64,000 nt of DNA from Candidatus Rokuibacteriota bacterium (GTDB lineage Bacteria; Methylomirabilota; Methylomirabilia; Rokubacteriales; CSP1-6): positions 1 to 64,000 of the forward strand of contig QHRW01000109.1 in assembly GCA_003220265.1 (NCBI GenBank), written 5' to 3'. Below the pieces are notes generated by a model, which saw only the letters and a program-made list of their open reading frames with translations, was not told where the DNA came from and ran no database searches. Positions 1 through 7,825 of this stretch are shown here, piece after piece. Position 1 is the first letter of the stretch; each line of letters starts with the position of its first letter. A program made the translations under genes and the position numbers.

Positions 1-1
1 A

Positions 2-436
2 ATTCCGCCGGCCCTACGACGCGCGCTCCAGCATCGTGACCAGGGCTGTCGCTTCCCCGGTTGCGGGTTGCGCTTCACGCAAGGGCATCACATCCGTCAT
101 TGGGCTGAGGGCGGCCCGACGACCCTGTCGAATCTGGTGCTCCTGTGTCGTCGTCACCATCGCTCTGTCCACGAAGATGGCTTCCACGTTGAACGGCTAG
201 CAAATGGCGAGCTGGAATTCCGCCGGCCGAACGGCTGGCTGATACCGGATGCGCCAGCGATGCCCGGCTCGGACGGCGAGGCAACACTGCGTGCGCAGAA
301 TGCCGCGGTTCAACTCGATGCCCAGACCCTGCGGCCCTCGTGGGGCGGCGAGCGCCTCAACGTGGCGTACGCGATCGACGTTCTCCATCCCCGAGCTGTT
401 GCCTCGCGACCCTGGGGGCACGCCACTGGAACCTGA
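2..436 (+). CDS. HNH endonuclease domain protein, C-terminal part
   Basis: The reading frame is open from the first bases of the window, so the gene begins upstream and only about 144 C-terminal residues are seen. They contain a compact HNH nuclease fold: a Cys-containing stretch (CRFPGC), then GHHIRHW with the His pair, an Asn in TLSNLVLLC and a closing CRRHH. This arrangement is typical of the C-terminal HNH module that follows a DUF222 domain, but that domain would lie outside the window, so its presence is inferred. Codon third positions hold more A/T than in the neighbouring genes (for example aat, tgt, cgt, gaa, gat), which fits a recently acquired gene. Substrate and role are unknown. 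A TTG at 68 is an internal codon, not the start. Confidence 0.75.
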   Translation: MPPALRRALQHRDQGCRFPGCGLRFTQGHHIRHWAEGGPTTLSNLVLLCRRHHRSVHEDGFHVERLANGELEFRRPNGWLIPDAPAMPGSDGEATLRAQNAAVQLDAQTLRPSWGGERLNVAYAIDVLHPRAVASRPWGHATGT

Positions 437-493
437 ACACATGCCGACCGGTGTAGGATAACGGGACATCTGCACGCGTGGAGGGCTCCGACG

Positions 494-2248
494 ATGGCGT
501 ACGACCTCGTGATCAAGAATGGCGTGGTCATCGACGGCTCCGGCCTTCCCCGCTATCGCGCCGACGTCGGCGTGAACAACGGGCGCATCGTCTCCATCGG
601 CCGCATCCGCGAGCGTGCCCGCGAGATCGTCGACGCCGAGGGGCGCGTGGTCGCTCCCGGGTTCATCGACGGTCACACGCACATGGACGCGCAGGTGTTC
701 TGGGATCCGCTCGGGACCTGCTCGTGCTGGCACGGCGTCACCACGGTGGTCATGGGCAACTGCGGCTTCACGCTGGCGCCGTGCAGCGAGAAGGACAAGG
801 CTTTGGTCGTCCGCAACCTCGAGCGGGCCGAGGACATCTCGGGCGCGGCGATGGCCGCAGGCATCACGTGGACGTGGACGACCTTCCCCGAGTTCCTCGA
901 TGCCATCGAGGCCCTGCCCAAGGGCATCAACTACGCGGGCTACGTCGGCCACTGCGCGCTCCGCAGCCACGTCATGGGCGAGCGCGCGTTCGAGCAGGCG
1001 GCGAGCGAGGACGACATCCGGCTGATGGAGCGCGAGCTGCGCGAGGCCATCCAGGCGGGCGCCATCGGCTTCACCACCACGCGCTCGCCGATTCACGAGA
1101 CGGCCGACGGCCGGCCGGTGGCCAGCCGCCTGGCCACGTGGGACGAGGTGCGCCGGCTGGTCGGCGTGATGGGCGAGCTCAACGCCGGTATCTTCGAGCT
1201 GGCCGGCGAGGCCGTCGGCCGCGAGCAGCCGGACTCCGCCGCCTTCCGCGACTATCACGTGCGCCTGCGCGACCTCGCGGTGGAGACGGGCCGGCCCATC
1301 ACGTTCGGCACCTTCAGCCGGCTGGACGCGCGTGACGTGTGGCCGCGCTACATGGCCCTGCTGGACGAGACGGCGGCGGCCGGCGGGCGCATGTTCGCCC
1401 AGGTGCACAGCCGCGGCCTCAACGTGCTGCTCTCGTTCAAGACCCAGCTGCCGTTCGATAACCTGCCGGCGTGGAAGCCGTTCCGCGCGCTGCCGCTCGA
1501 CGAGCAGAAGCGGCAGCTTCGCGATCCCGAAATCCGCCGCCGCCTGGTGGCCGGCGCCCACGACACGCCCGAGAAGAAGGCGCTCGGCACCGAGGCGCGC
1601 CCCTTCCCGTACGAGTGGATCTTCGTCTACGACACCGTGCAGGGCCCGCACCGCACGGTGGCCGACGTCGCGCGCGAGCGCGGGATCGATCCGGCCGCCG
1701 CGCTGATCGACCTGGCGCTGGAGAAGGACCTCGATCGGTTCTTCGTGCACCCGGTCGCCAACGAGATGCAGGACGACGTGCTGACGATGATGAAGCACCC
1801 GCGCGCGGTGGTGACGTTCTCCGACTCCGGCGCGCACGTCTCGCAGATCGTCGACTCCTCGCTGCAGACGCATCTGCTGAGCCACTGGGTGCGCGAGCGG
1901 CAGGTCTTCACGCTGGAGGACGCGGTGCGCATGCTCACGCTGGTGCCGGCCACGCACTGGGGCTTCGCCGACCGCGGCCTCGTGCGCGAGGGCTTCGTGG
2001 CCGACCTCGTCGTCTTCGATCCCGACACGATTGCGCCCGAGATGCCGGAGGTCGCCCACGACCTGCCGGCCGGCGCCCGCCGCCTCGTGCAGCGCGCGCG
2101 GGGCGTCGCCGCCACCGTCGTCGGCGGCGAGGTGCTGCTGCGCGACGGTAAGCACACCGGTGCGCTGCCCGGTCGACTGATTAGAGCTGGGGGCCCCGAC
2201 ATGGCCCCCAGACCCCCACACGCTCGGGGCGTTCCGGCGAAGCCGTAA
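494..2248 (+). CDS. N-acyl-D-amino-acid deacylase-like amidohydrolase (amidohydrolase_3)
   Basis: A 584-residue metal-dependent hydrolase of the D-aminoacylase/dihydroorotase-like branch, expected to hydrolyse an amide or cyclic amide in the cytoplasm; the substrate cannot be told. The N-terminal beta-sandwich strand (DLVIKNGVVIDGSG) is followed by the metal motif GFIDGHTHMD with His61 and His63, and a late Asp444 in FSDSGAHVS supplies the usual metal or catalytic carboxylate. The start has a GGAGG upstream at about 481-485. The last 20 or so residues (after GALPGR) are encoded by the 100-bp tandem repeat that begins at 2180, so the natural C terminus was probably replaced or extended by the repeat, which now provides the stop. 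No operon partner is evident. Confidence 0.85.
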   Translation: MAYDLVIKNGVVIDGSGLPRYRADVGVNNGRIVSIGRIRERAREIVDAEGRVVAPGFIDGHTHMDAQVFWDPLGTCSCWHGVTTVVMGNCGFTLAPCSEKDKALVVRNLERAEDISGAAMAAGITWTWTTFPEFLDAIEALPKGINYAGYVGHCALRSHVMGERAFEQAASEDDIRLMERELREAIQAGAIGFTTTRSPIHETADGRPVASRLATWDEVRRLVGVMGELNAGIFELAGEAVGREQPDSAAFRDYHVRLRDLAVETGRPITFGTFSRLDARDVWPRYMALLDETAAAGGRMFAQVHSRGLNVLLSFKTQLPFDNLPAWKPFRALPLDEQKRQLRDPEIRRRLVAGAHDTPEKKALGTEARPFPYEWIFVYDTVQGPHRTVADVARERGIDPAAALIDLALEKDLDRFFVHPVANEMQDDVLTMMKHPRAVVTFSDSGAHVSQIVDSSLQTHLLSHWVRERQVFTLEDAVRMLTLVPATHWGFADRGLVREGFVADLVVFDPDTIAPEMPEVAHDLPAGARRLVQRARGVAATVVGGEVLLRDGKHTGALPGRLIRAGGPDMAPRPPHARGVPAKP

Positions 2249-2381
2249 CGCCCCTCGAATCGCCCGCTTGCCGCACGGAATTAGAGCTGGGGGCCCCGAC
2301 ATGGCCCCCAGACCCCCACACGCTCGGGGCGTTCCGGCGAAGCCGTAACGCCCCTCGAATCGCCCGCTTGCCGCACGGAAT
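2180..2381. repeat. Tandem 100-bp two-hairpin repeat, locus A
   Basis: Two exact copies of a 100-bp unit stand head to tail (2181-2280 and 2281-2380). Each contains a first hairpin with arms TGGGGGCC and GGCCCCCA around a 7-nt loop, a C-rich link, and a second hairpin with arms GGGGCGTT and AACGCCCC enclosing a C/T mismatch and an inner stem CGGC/GCCG around a GAA loop. The unit begins inside the end of the amidohydrolase gene and ends about 60 nt before the peroxiredoxin start. Related copies with different stem sequences lie at 11956-12030 and 18263-18446. The structure could act as a transcription terminator or mRNA stabiliser, or be a REP-type mobile sequence; no transposase lies nearby. 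Confidence 0.9.
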
Positions 2382-2439
2382 ATCCTGAATGGAAGAAGCG
2401 GGCGCGCCCCCGCGCGCATCGCAATCGTGGAGGAGAACG

Positions 2440-2964
2440 ATGAGTATGATCGGTCGCAAGGAGCCCGAGTGGCGGGGCACCGCCTACCACAAGGGCGAGC
2501 AGAAGCAGATCGGCAACAAGGACTACGCCGGCAAGTGGCACGTCCTTTATTGGTACCCGCTGGACTTCACGTTCGTGTGCCCGACCGAGATCCGCGGCTT
2601 CCAGGAGCACCTGAACGACTTCAGTGACGACAAGATCGACGTGATCGGCGTCAGCACGGACTCGTTCTACAGCCACAAGGCCTGGTTCGCGGACCGCAAG
2701 ACGTTCCCGCAGGAGATCACGCACCCGGTGCTGGCCGACACCAACCACTCGGTCAGCCGCGCGTTCGAGGTGCTCAAGGAAGACGCCGGCGTCGCCTACC
2801 GCGCCTCGGTCATCGTCGACGACAAGGGCGTCATCCGCGCCTATCACGTCAACGACACGGCCGTGGGCCGCAGTCCCAAGGAAGTGTTGCGCACGGCGCA
2901 GGCGCTGCAGTCCGGTGGCCTGTGCGGGGCCGACTGGAAGAAGGGCGAGAAGTTCGTCGCATGA
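2440..2964 (+). CDS. Peroxiredoxin, AhpC/Prx1-type 2-Cys
   Basis: A 174-residue thiol peroxidase that reduces hydrogen peroxide and organic peroxides in the cytoplasm. The peroxidatic Cys47 sits in the FTFVCPTE motif and the resolving Cys162 in GGLCGADW, so it is a typical 2-Cys enzyme. WYPLDFTFVCPTE and the later DDKGVIRAYHVND stretch place it in the AhpC/TSA family. The ATG at 2440 is chosen because GGAGGAG lies 6 nt upstream; an earlier in-frame ATG at 2389 has no such signal. Its stop overlaps the ATG of the next gene (ATGA), so the two are translationally coupled, and that thioredoxin-like protein is a plausible electron donor. Confidence 0.93.
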   Translation: MSMIGRKEPEWRGTAYHKGEQKQIGNKDYAGKWHVLYWYPLDFTFVCPTEIRGFQEHLNDFSDDKIDVIGVSTDSFYSHKAWFADRKTFPQEITHPVLADTNHSVSRAFEVLKEDAGVAYRASVIVDDKGVIRAYHVNDTAVGRSPKEVLRTAQALQSGGLCGADWKKGEKFVA

Positions 2965-3317
2965 CCACCGAGCGGCTCGAACCGATCGACGGCGCCAACT
3001 GGGAAGTGTTCCTGAAGGCGCCGTGGGCGGTGCTGATGCTCGGCAAGAGCGACTGCGAGCACTGCCACGAGTACACCGAGGAGCTGCACGGCTATCTCGG
3101 CGGCCAGGCCGCGCCGGCCGACGTCCGCTTCGGCAAGATGCTGCTGGACCGCGGCGGGTTGGCCACCTTCAAGCGCGCCAATCCCTGGCTGGCCGAGGTG
3201 GACGTGCTGCCCTACACGCTGATCTATCGCGGCGGCGAGAAGGTGGCGGAGTTCGCGGGCGGCGGCGTGGAGCGGCTGCAGACGCGGCTGGAACGGCTGC
3301 GGGCCGAGGGGCGCTAA
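2961..3317 (+). CDS. Thioredoxin-like protein with CEHC active site
   Basis: A 118-residue cytoplasmic thioredoxin-fold protein. The redox motif is Cys32-Glu-His-Cys35 (SDCEHCHEY), unlike the CGPC of classical thioredoxin. VLPYTLIYRGGEKVAEFAG holds the conserved Pro and the beta-hairpin that follow in thioredoxins. The ATG overlaps the peroxiredoxin stop by 4 nt; an in-frame start further upstream at 2922 would lie inside the peroxiredoxin and lacks a ribosome site. Coupling suggests that it reduces the peroxiredoxin disulfide, a role that is inferred and not shown. It converges on trxA, whose end is 19 nt away. Confidence 0.82.
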   Translation: MTTERLEPIDGANWEVFLKAPWAVLMLGKSDCEHCHEYTEELHGYLGGQAAPADVRFGKMLLDRGGLATFKRANPWLAEVDVLPYTLIYRGGEKVAEFAGGGVERLQTRLERLRAEGR

Positions 3318-3336
3318 CCCCTCGGCCGTTCGCTCC

Positions 3337-3669
3337 TCACTTCAGCGAGTCGAGGCGCTTCAGGATCTCGGTCTTCGGCACGGCGCCGATCACGGTCTCC
3401 TGCAACACACCCTCCTTGAAGAACATCAGCGTCGGGATCGAGCGGATGCCGAAGCGTCCGGCCAGGCCCGGCTGCTCGTCCACGTTGACCTTGGCGATCG
3501 TCACCTGATCGCCGCGCTCGCGCGCGATCTCCTCCAGGGCGGGCGCAATGGACCGGCAGGGCCCGCACCACTCCGCCCAGAAGTCGACCAGCACCGGCCG
3601 CTCGCTGGTCACCACGCCATCGAACGTGCCGTCCGTGACGTGCACGATGGCGCTCGTCTTCGTCGTCAT
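3337..3669 (-). CDS. trxA: Thioredoxin
   Basis: A 110-residue classical thioredoxin that serves as general disulfide reductase in the cytoplasm. The active site is WAEWCGPC with Cys35 and Cys38, and the cis-proline loop is RSIPTLMFF. Length is normal for the family. The ATG at 3669 follows GGAGG with 7-nt spacing; an in-frame start 18 nt upstream is less well placed. It is the last gene of a minus-strand run (cyclase, SH3 protein, M48 protease, TrxA), with 44 nt to the protease gene, so it may be co-transcribed or have its own promoter. Confidence 0.95.
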   Translation of the reverse strand: MTTKTSAIVHVTDGTFDGVVTSERPVLVDFWAEWCGPCRSIAPALEEIARERGDQVTIAKVNVDEQPGLAGRFGIRSIPTLMFFKEGVLQETVIGAVPKTEILKRLDSLK

Positions 3670-3713
3670 CCTCACACCTCCACGCATGAGACGACGGCGA
3701 GCGGCCGAAGGAT

Positions 3714-4649
3714 TCAGCGGGCGGGCGTCGCCGGTTTGGCGGCCACGGCCTGCTGGAACCGCGCGGCGTTGCGGCGGCCGCCTGCGGGCGCTGTCTTGAG
3801 CTGCGTGTCCTGCTCCTTCAGGCGCTCGACGGCGCCGGGGTGCGTCGACGTGAACTTCGCCAGGAAGCCGGACTTGGCCGGCTGGCTGCCGCTGTCCTGC
3901 ACCGCCCTGAGGAAATCGCGCAATCCCGCGGGATCGTAGCCGGCGCGCGCGGCGTACGTGACGCCGACGCCGTCCGCCTGCTCTTCCTCTGTACGGCTGA
4001 AACCCTTGAGCGTCAGATTCACAGCTCCGTCGGCGATCACGTTCATCAACGGCGAATTCACGACCGCGCTGGTGACGGTCCCGCCGACTCCGGGGATGAA
4101 GCCCGCGCCGAACTGCGCAAGCGTGGTCCCCACACCCTTGCCCAGCGCCGTCTTCTTCTGGTCCTTGATCGTCTCGACGTGATGCTTGAGCGCGACGTGG
4201 CCAACCTCGTGGCCCAGCACGCCGGCGAGCGTGGCCTCGTCCTTGATGAGGCCGAGCGTGCCCCGGGTGATGAAGATGTAACCACCGGGGGCGGCGAACG
4301 CGTTGACCTCGTCGGTATCGAGGACGCCGAAGTAGTAGCGGATGTCCGGCCGCTCGGACTGCGCGGCGACCGCGTTGCCGACCAGCGCAACGTAGCGGGT
4401 CAGCGACTCGTCGCGCAGCAGCTTGTAACGCGAGCCGAGCGCCGCCGTGACGGAGCGGCCGAGCTCGATTTCTTCCGACTCGTCGATCTCCACGGCGGCG
4501 CCGCGCACGTCGCCAGGATTCACACCGGTGACGCCTTGGGTCATGGCGCCGAGGATACTGCCGGGGGTCATGCCACCACCGCCGCTTTCACAGCCGACGA
4601 GGAGCAGCACGAGCACGAGGGCGAGGCGCGAGAACGCGCGGCGATTCAT
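3714..4649 (-). CDS. M48 family metalloprotease lipoprotein
   Basis: A 311-residue exported zinc protease. The N terminus is a lipoprotein signal (LVLVLLLVGC, lipid-modified Cys20). The HExxH motif is His147-Glu-Val-Gly-His151 and the third ligand region is TEEEQADGVGV. This matches the BepA/LoiP-like M48 group that acts on outer-membrane or periplasmic proteins; the substrate is unknown. Its ATG overlaps the stop of the upstream SH3 gene by 4 nt (ATGA), so the two proteins are made together, suggesting a joint periplasmic function in envelope quality control. Confidence 0.88.
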   Translation of the reverse strand: MNRRAFSRLALVLVLLLVGCESGGGGMTPGSILGAMTQGVTGVNPGDVRGAAVEIDESEEIELGRSVTAALGSRYKLLRDESLTRYVALVGNAVAAQSERPDIRYYFGVLDTDEVNAFAAPGGYIFITRGTLGLIKDEATLAGVLGHEVGHVALKHHVETIKDQKKTALGKGVGTTLAQFGAGFIPGVGGTVTSAVVNSPLMNVIADGAVNLTLKGFSRTEEEQADGVGVTYAARAGYDPAGLRDFLRAVQDSGSQPAKSGFLAKFTSTHPGAVERLKEQDTQLKTAPAGGRRNAARFQQAVAAKPATPAR

Positions 4650-5128
4650 CGCGCACCGCCCGTCTTGTCGCCCGGATCCTTCAGGAACGCCTCGATCTGC
4701 GCGCCATCCGGCTGGTGCGTCTCCACCCATGTCACGATGCCGTAGTCATAGCCCTTCTCCTTGGCATACCCCTGGGCGTAGACACCCTTGGCGCCCTGCG
4801 AGGCCGCCGTGCGCGAGGTCGAGATGTCGCCCGGCGCCGCCTTGAGGAAGTCGGAGGTGCCCGGCTGGACCGGCGTCGCCTTCAGCGCGGCCTCGTACAC
4901 CCAGCCGGTCTTGGCGCGGGACGTGCGCACCGAGGCCCACTTGTCTTCCGTCTTGAGGATCTCGACCTGCTCGCCCTTGAGCACGGTGTCCACGATCTCG
5001 TAGAACGAGCCGCGGCCGGCCCGGATGTCCACCTTGGTCCGCTCCACCCAGCGCGTCGTCTCCGCGGCCATCGGGGCCGTCACCGCGGTCCCCACGAGCA
5101 GCGAAATGGCGATCGTCGTACGCCTCAT
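4646..5128 (-). CDS. Secreted bacterial SH3-domain protein
   Basis: A 160-residue protein with a Sec signal peptide (cleavage probably after MAAE, residues about 20-22) followed by a bacterial SH3 module (residues about 27-85: DIRAGRGSFYEIVDTVLKG, then WASVRT and TGWVYEAAL). Such modules often bind cell-wall peptides. The C-terminal half is of unknown fold. The ATG at 5128 is preferred over an in-frame ATG at 5155 because AGGAGGA lies about 9 nt upstream. It is coupled by overlap to the M48 protease downstream and is 28 nt after the cyclase gene. Confidence 0.78.
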   Translation of the reverse strand: MRRTTIAISLLVGTAVTAPMAAETTRWVERTKVDIRAGRGSFYEIVDTVLKGEQVEILKTEDKWASVRTSRAKTGWVYEAALKATPVQPGTSDFLKAAPGDISTSRTAASQGAKGVYAQGYAKEKGYDYGIVTWVETHQPDGAQIEAFLKDPGDKTGGAR

Positions 5129-5156
5129 GCGTTGGCTCCTCCTCGCGAGATTCACT

Positions 5157-7361
5157 TCACTTCGCGTGCAGCACGTGCTCGCCGCGCCACTCGGGCGGCG
5201 GCGGGGTCACCAGGTACTCGTCGCAGCGGGCCAGCATCTCCTTCGACGGGCCGTCGTCCGGCTCGGCCTTCAGCGCGGCCGCGAAATGCTCGCGCGCCTC
5301 GTCGAACCGCCGCGCGCGATACGCGGCCAGTCCCGCGGCGTAGCGCTCCCAGGCTTCGACCAGGCTGGCCGGCGGCTCGCCCGCCATCACCTCGAACACC
5401 GGCACCGGCTCCGAGCGTCCCTTCACCTGCAGCCAGTCGAGCTCGCGGCACGCCACCGCGCTGGCCGCGGCCTGCACGGTGGAGCCGGCGATCAGGCTGA
5501 GCGTGCCGAAGACCTTGGCCGCGCCCTCCAGGCGCGAGGCCAGGTTGACGGTGTCGCCCATGACCGTGTAGTTGAACTTGGTGCTCGAGCCCACGTTGCC
5601 GACCAGCGCCGGCCCCGTGGCGAGCCCCACGCGCATCGAGATGGCCGGCAGCCCGCGCGCGGCCCAGCCGACGTTGAGCCGTACCAGCGCCTTCAGGAGA
5701 TCCTGCGTCGCGCGGCACGCGCGCGCCGCGTGATCGGGCAGCTCCACGGGCGCGTTCCAGAATGCCATGACCGCATCGCCGATGAACTTGTCCACGGTGC
5801 CGCCGTGGCGCTGGATGACGCCGGTGATCGCCGTGAAGCACTCGTTCATCAGCTCGACGATCTCGCGCGGCGCGCGTCCCTCGGAGAGCGACGTGAAGCC
5901 CGCCACGTCGGCGAACATCACGGTGAGCTCGCGCGTCTCGCCGCCGAGGGCGAGCTGGCCCGGGTTCTTCACGAGCTGGTCCACCACCTCGGGGGCGACG
6001 TAGCGCGAGAAGGCGCCGCGCAGGAACTTCCGCTCGCGGCCCTCCGTGAGGTAGCCATAGCCGGTGACGCCGAGGTGCGCCGCCACGACGGCCACCACCG
6101 GCGTGACGATCAGCAGCCAGAGATGGAAGGAGGAGAAGACCCAGAGCGCGACGCCGACGTAGCCGACCACGAGCGCGACTGCCAGCAGCGAGCTGTCGCG
6201 CAGCGAGGGAATCGCGCCGAACAGCACGCCGGCCAGGGTGGCGAAGAGCAGGAGCGCCACGGTGCGCGGCACCACGGTGGGCCGCACCAGCCCGTCACCG
6301 TGCAGGAGGTTGTCGAGCGCGGTGGCATGGATGACGTAGCCGGGCGTCACGTCGCGCACCGATGTCGCCCGCAAGTCGAGGAGGCCGGGCGCCGTGGACC
6401 CGACGATCACGATCTTGTCGCGGAACTCTTCCGGCCGCGCCGCCGGCGGCGTCCGCCCCTCCGCGACCTCGATGGCGGAGTACAGCACGCGCCAGTAGGG
6501 ATACTGACGGTACACGCCCTCGCCGCCGTGGAAGCGCAGCAGGAAGCGGCCGTCCTCGTCGAGCGGCACGCGACGGCCGTCCATCGACACGTGAGCCGCC
6601 GCCGGCTCGCCCAGCTGGGATTCCACGCGATGGCCGAGGAGCGACGCCAGCGCGAACGGCAGCGACCACACCTCCACCGCATCACGGCTGCCGGCGGGCG
6701 CGTACGCGGCCGCCGGCAGCATCGACCGGCAGATGCCGTCCTCGTCGGGCGCGAATCCGATCCAGCCGAGCGCCGCGGCAGCTCCGATGATCGGCGCCAC
6801 GGGCAGCGTCGCCTTGTTGAAGGGCTCGGCGGGCCGCCGGGCCAGCCGGCGGGTCCCGCGATCGCTCAGCAGCCCGTCGGGCCACGCGCGATCCGGCGGC
6901 GTCCCGGAGCCATCGGGCGGCTCGGTCGTGAACATGACCGACTGCACGACCGGCTTGCCCGCCGTCCGCTCGGCGAAGTCCCGGTCGTCATCGCTCTCGC
7001 CCAGGCGTGCGTAGAGGCTCGGCTCGCTGAAGATCAGGTCGAACGCGACGGCGCGCGCGCCGCTCTTCAACAGGTACTCGGCGACGGCGCCGTGATAGGC
7101 GCGCGGCCACGGCCAGCTCCGCTCGCGCCCACCCGCCTCGCGCGAGCCGGCGATGACGTCGAGGGACCGCTGATCGATCACGACCGCGACGATGCGCGGA
7201 TCGGCACGCCGCGGCTCGGCGAAGCGCCGGGAGCGGATGTCGAGCGTGCGCCGCTCACCCGTCTCGAACAGCGGTGTCTGCCCGAGGCCCAGCGCGACGA
7301 GCCCGGCCACCAGCCCGATGAGGGCGCCGGCCAGGATCCGCGTGCGATTCAACGCCACCAT
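5157..7361 (-). CDS. CHASE2-domain class III adenylate cyclase
   Basis: A 734-residue membrane cyclase. One N-terminal membrane helix (residues about 7-25) leads to a large periplasmic CHASE2 sensor domain, then three closely spaced membrane helices (about 350-420), then a cytoplasmic class III cyclase domain. Both metal aspartates are present (FADVAGFT and KFIGDAVMAFW), the Lys before IGD is the adenine-specifying residue, and VNLASRLE carries the transition-state Asn and Arg. It should make cAMP in response to an envelope or external cue. The C-terminal 80 residues look TPR-like (AYRARRFDEAREHF). ATG at 7361 is preferred to GTG at 7376 because GGAG lies 7 nt upstream. First gene of a probable operon with the SH3, M48 and TrxA genes. 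Confidence 0.88.
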   Translation of the reverse strand: MVALNRTRILAGALIGLVAGLVALGLGQTPLFETGERRTLDIRSRRFAEPRRADPRIVAVVIDQRSLDVIAGSREAGGRERSWPWPRAYHGAVAEYLLKSGARAVAFDLIFSEPSLYARLGESDDDRDFAERTAGKPVVQSVMFTTEPPDGSGTPPDRAWPDGLLSDRGTRRLARRPAEPFNKATLPVAPIIGAAAALGWIGFAPDEDGICRSMLPAAAYAPAGSRDAVEVWSLPFALASLLGHRVESQLGEPAAAHVSMDGRRVPLDEDGRFLLRFHGGEGVYRQYPYWRVLYSAIEVAEGRTPPAARPEEFRDKIVIVGSTAPGLLDLRATSVRDVTPGYVIHATALDNLLHGDGLVRPTVVPRTVALLLFATLAGVLFGAIPSLRDSSLLAVALVVGYVGVALWVFSSFHLWLLIVTPVVAVVAAHLGVTGYGYLTEGRERKFLRGAFSRYVAPEVVDQLVKNPGQLALGGETRELTVMFADVAGFTSLSEGRAPREIVELMNECFTAITGVIQRHGGTVDKFIGDAVMAFWNAPVELPDHAARACRATQDLLKALVRLNVGWAARGLPAISMRVGLATGPALVGNVGSSTKFNYTVMGDTVNLASRLEGAAKVFGTLSLIAGSTVQAAASAVACRELDWLQVKGRSEPVPVFEVMAGEPPASLVEAWERYAAGLAAYRARRFDEAREHFAAALKAEPDDGPSKEMLARCDEYLVTPPPPEWRGEHVLHAK

Positions 7362-7437
7362 TCTGTGCTCCGCCACTCTGCCACAGCGGAGATTCTAGCG
7401 GTATCCTTCTCCTCGACGGTACCAAGGAGGAACCATC

Positions 7438-7824
7438 GTGCTCAAAGCCTGGTCGCCTCAGCTCCTCAGTGTCCTGCGGATCGTCGTCGCCTCCCTGTAC
7501 CTGCTGCACGGCACGCAGAAGCTCCTCGCGATCCCCGCCTCCGCCACCGGTGCCACCGTGCCGCTCGCCTCGCGGCTGGGCGCGGCCAGCGTGATCGAGA
7601 TCGTGGGGGGCACGCTCATCCTGCTCGGCCTCTTCACGCATCTGGCCGCGTTCATCTGCGCCGGCGAGATGGCGGCCGCGTACTTCCTGGTCCACGCGCC
7701 GCGCGCGCCGCTGCCGCTGCAGAACAGCGGCGAGCTGCCGGTGCTCTTCTGCTTCATCTTCCTCTACCTGGCCGCGGCCGGCCCCGGCCCCTGGAGCGTC
7801 GACGCGGTCCGAAAGGCGGCGTGA
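7438..7824 (+). CDS. DoxX family membrane protein
   Basis: A 128-residue protein with four hydrophobic helices (beginning near residues 10, 50, 75 and 100). LRIVVASLYLLHGTQKLL at the start, the glycine-rich IEIVGGTLILLGLF second helix and the charged loop between helices are typical of DoxX. Family members have been linked to respiration, redox stress or thiosulfate metabolism, but no specific role can be assigned here. A GTG start is supported by AAGGAGG at 7424-7430. It lies one nucleotide before the MBL hydrolase gene and is divergent from the cyclase. Confidence 0.85.
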   Translation: MLKAWSPQLLSVLRIVVASLYLLHGTQKLLAIPASATGATVPLASRLGAASVIEIVGGTLILLGLFTHLAAFICAGEMAAAYFLVHAPRAPLPLQNSGELPVLFCFIFLYLAAAGPGPWSVDAVRKAA

Positions 7825-7825
7825 C

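Noticed and set aside
197..2419. Very long open frame on the minus strand opposite the amidohydrolase
   Set aside because: It is a mirror of a high-GC gene on the plus strand; its product is Arg/His/Ala-rich with no family features. The same holds for the long antisense frames opposite the RND genes (32426-35635, 35857-38673).
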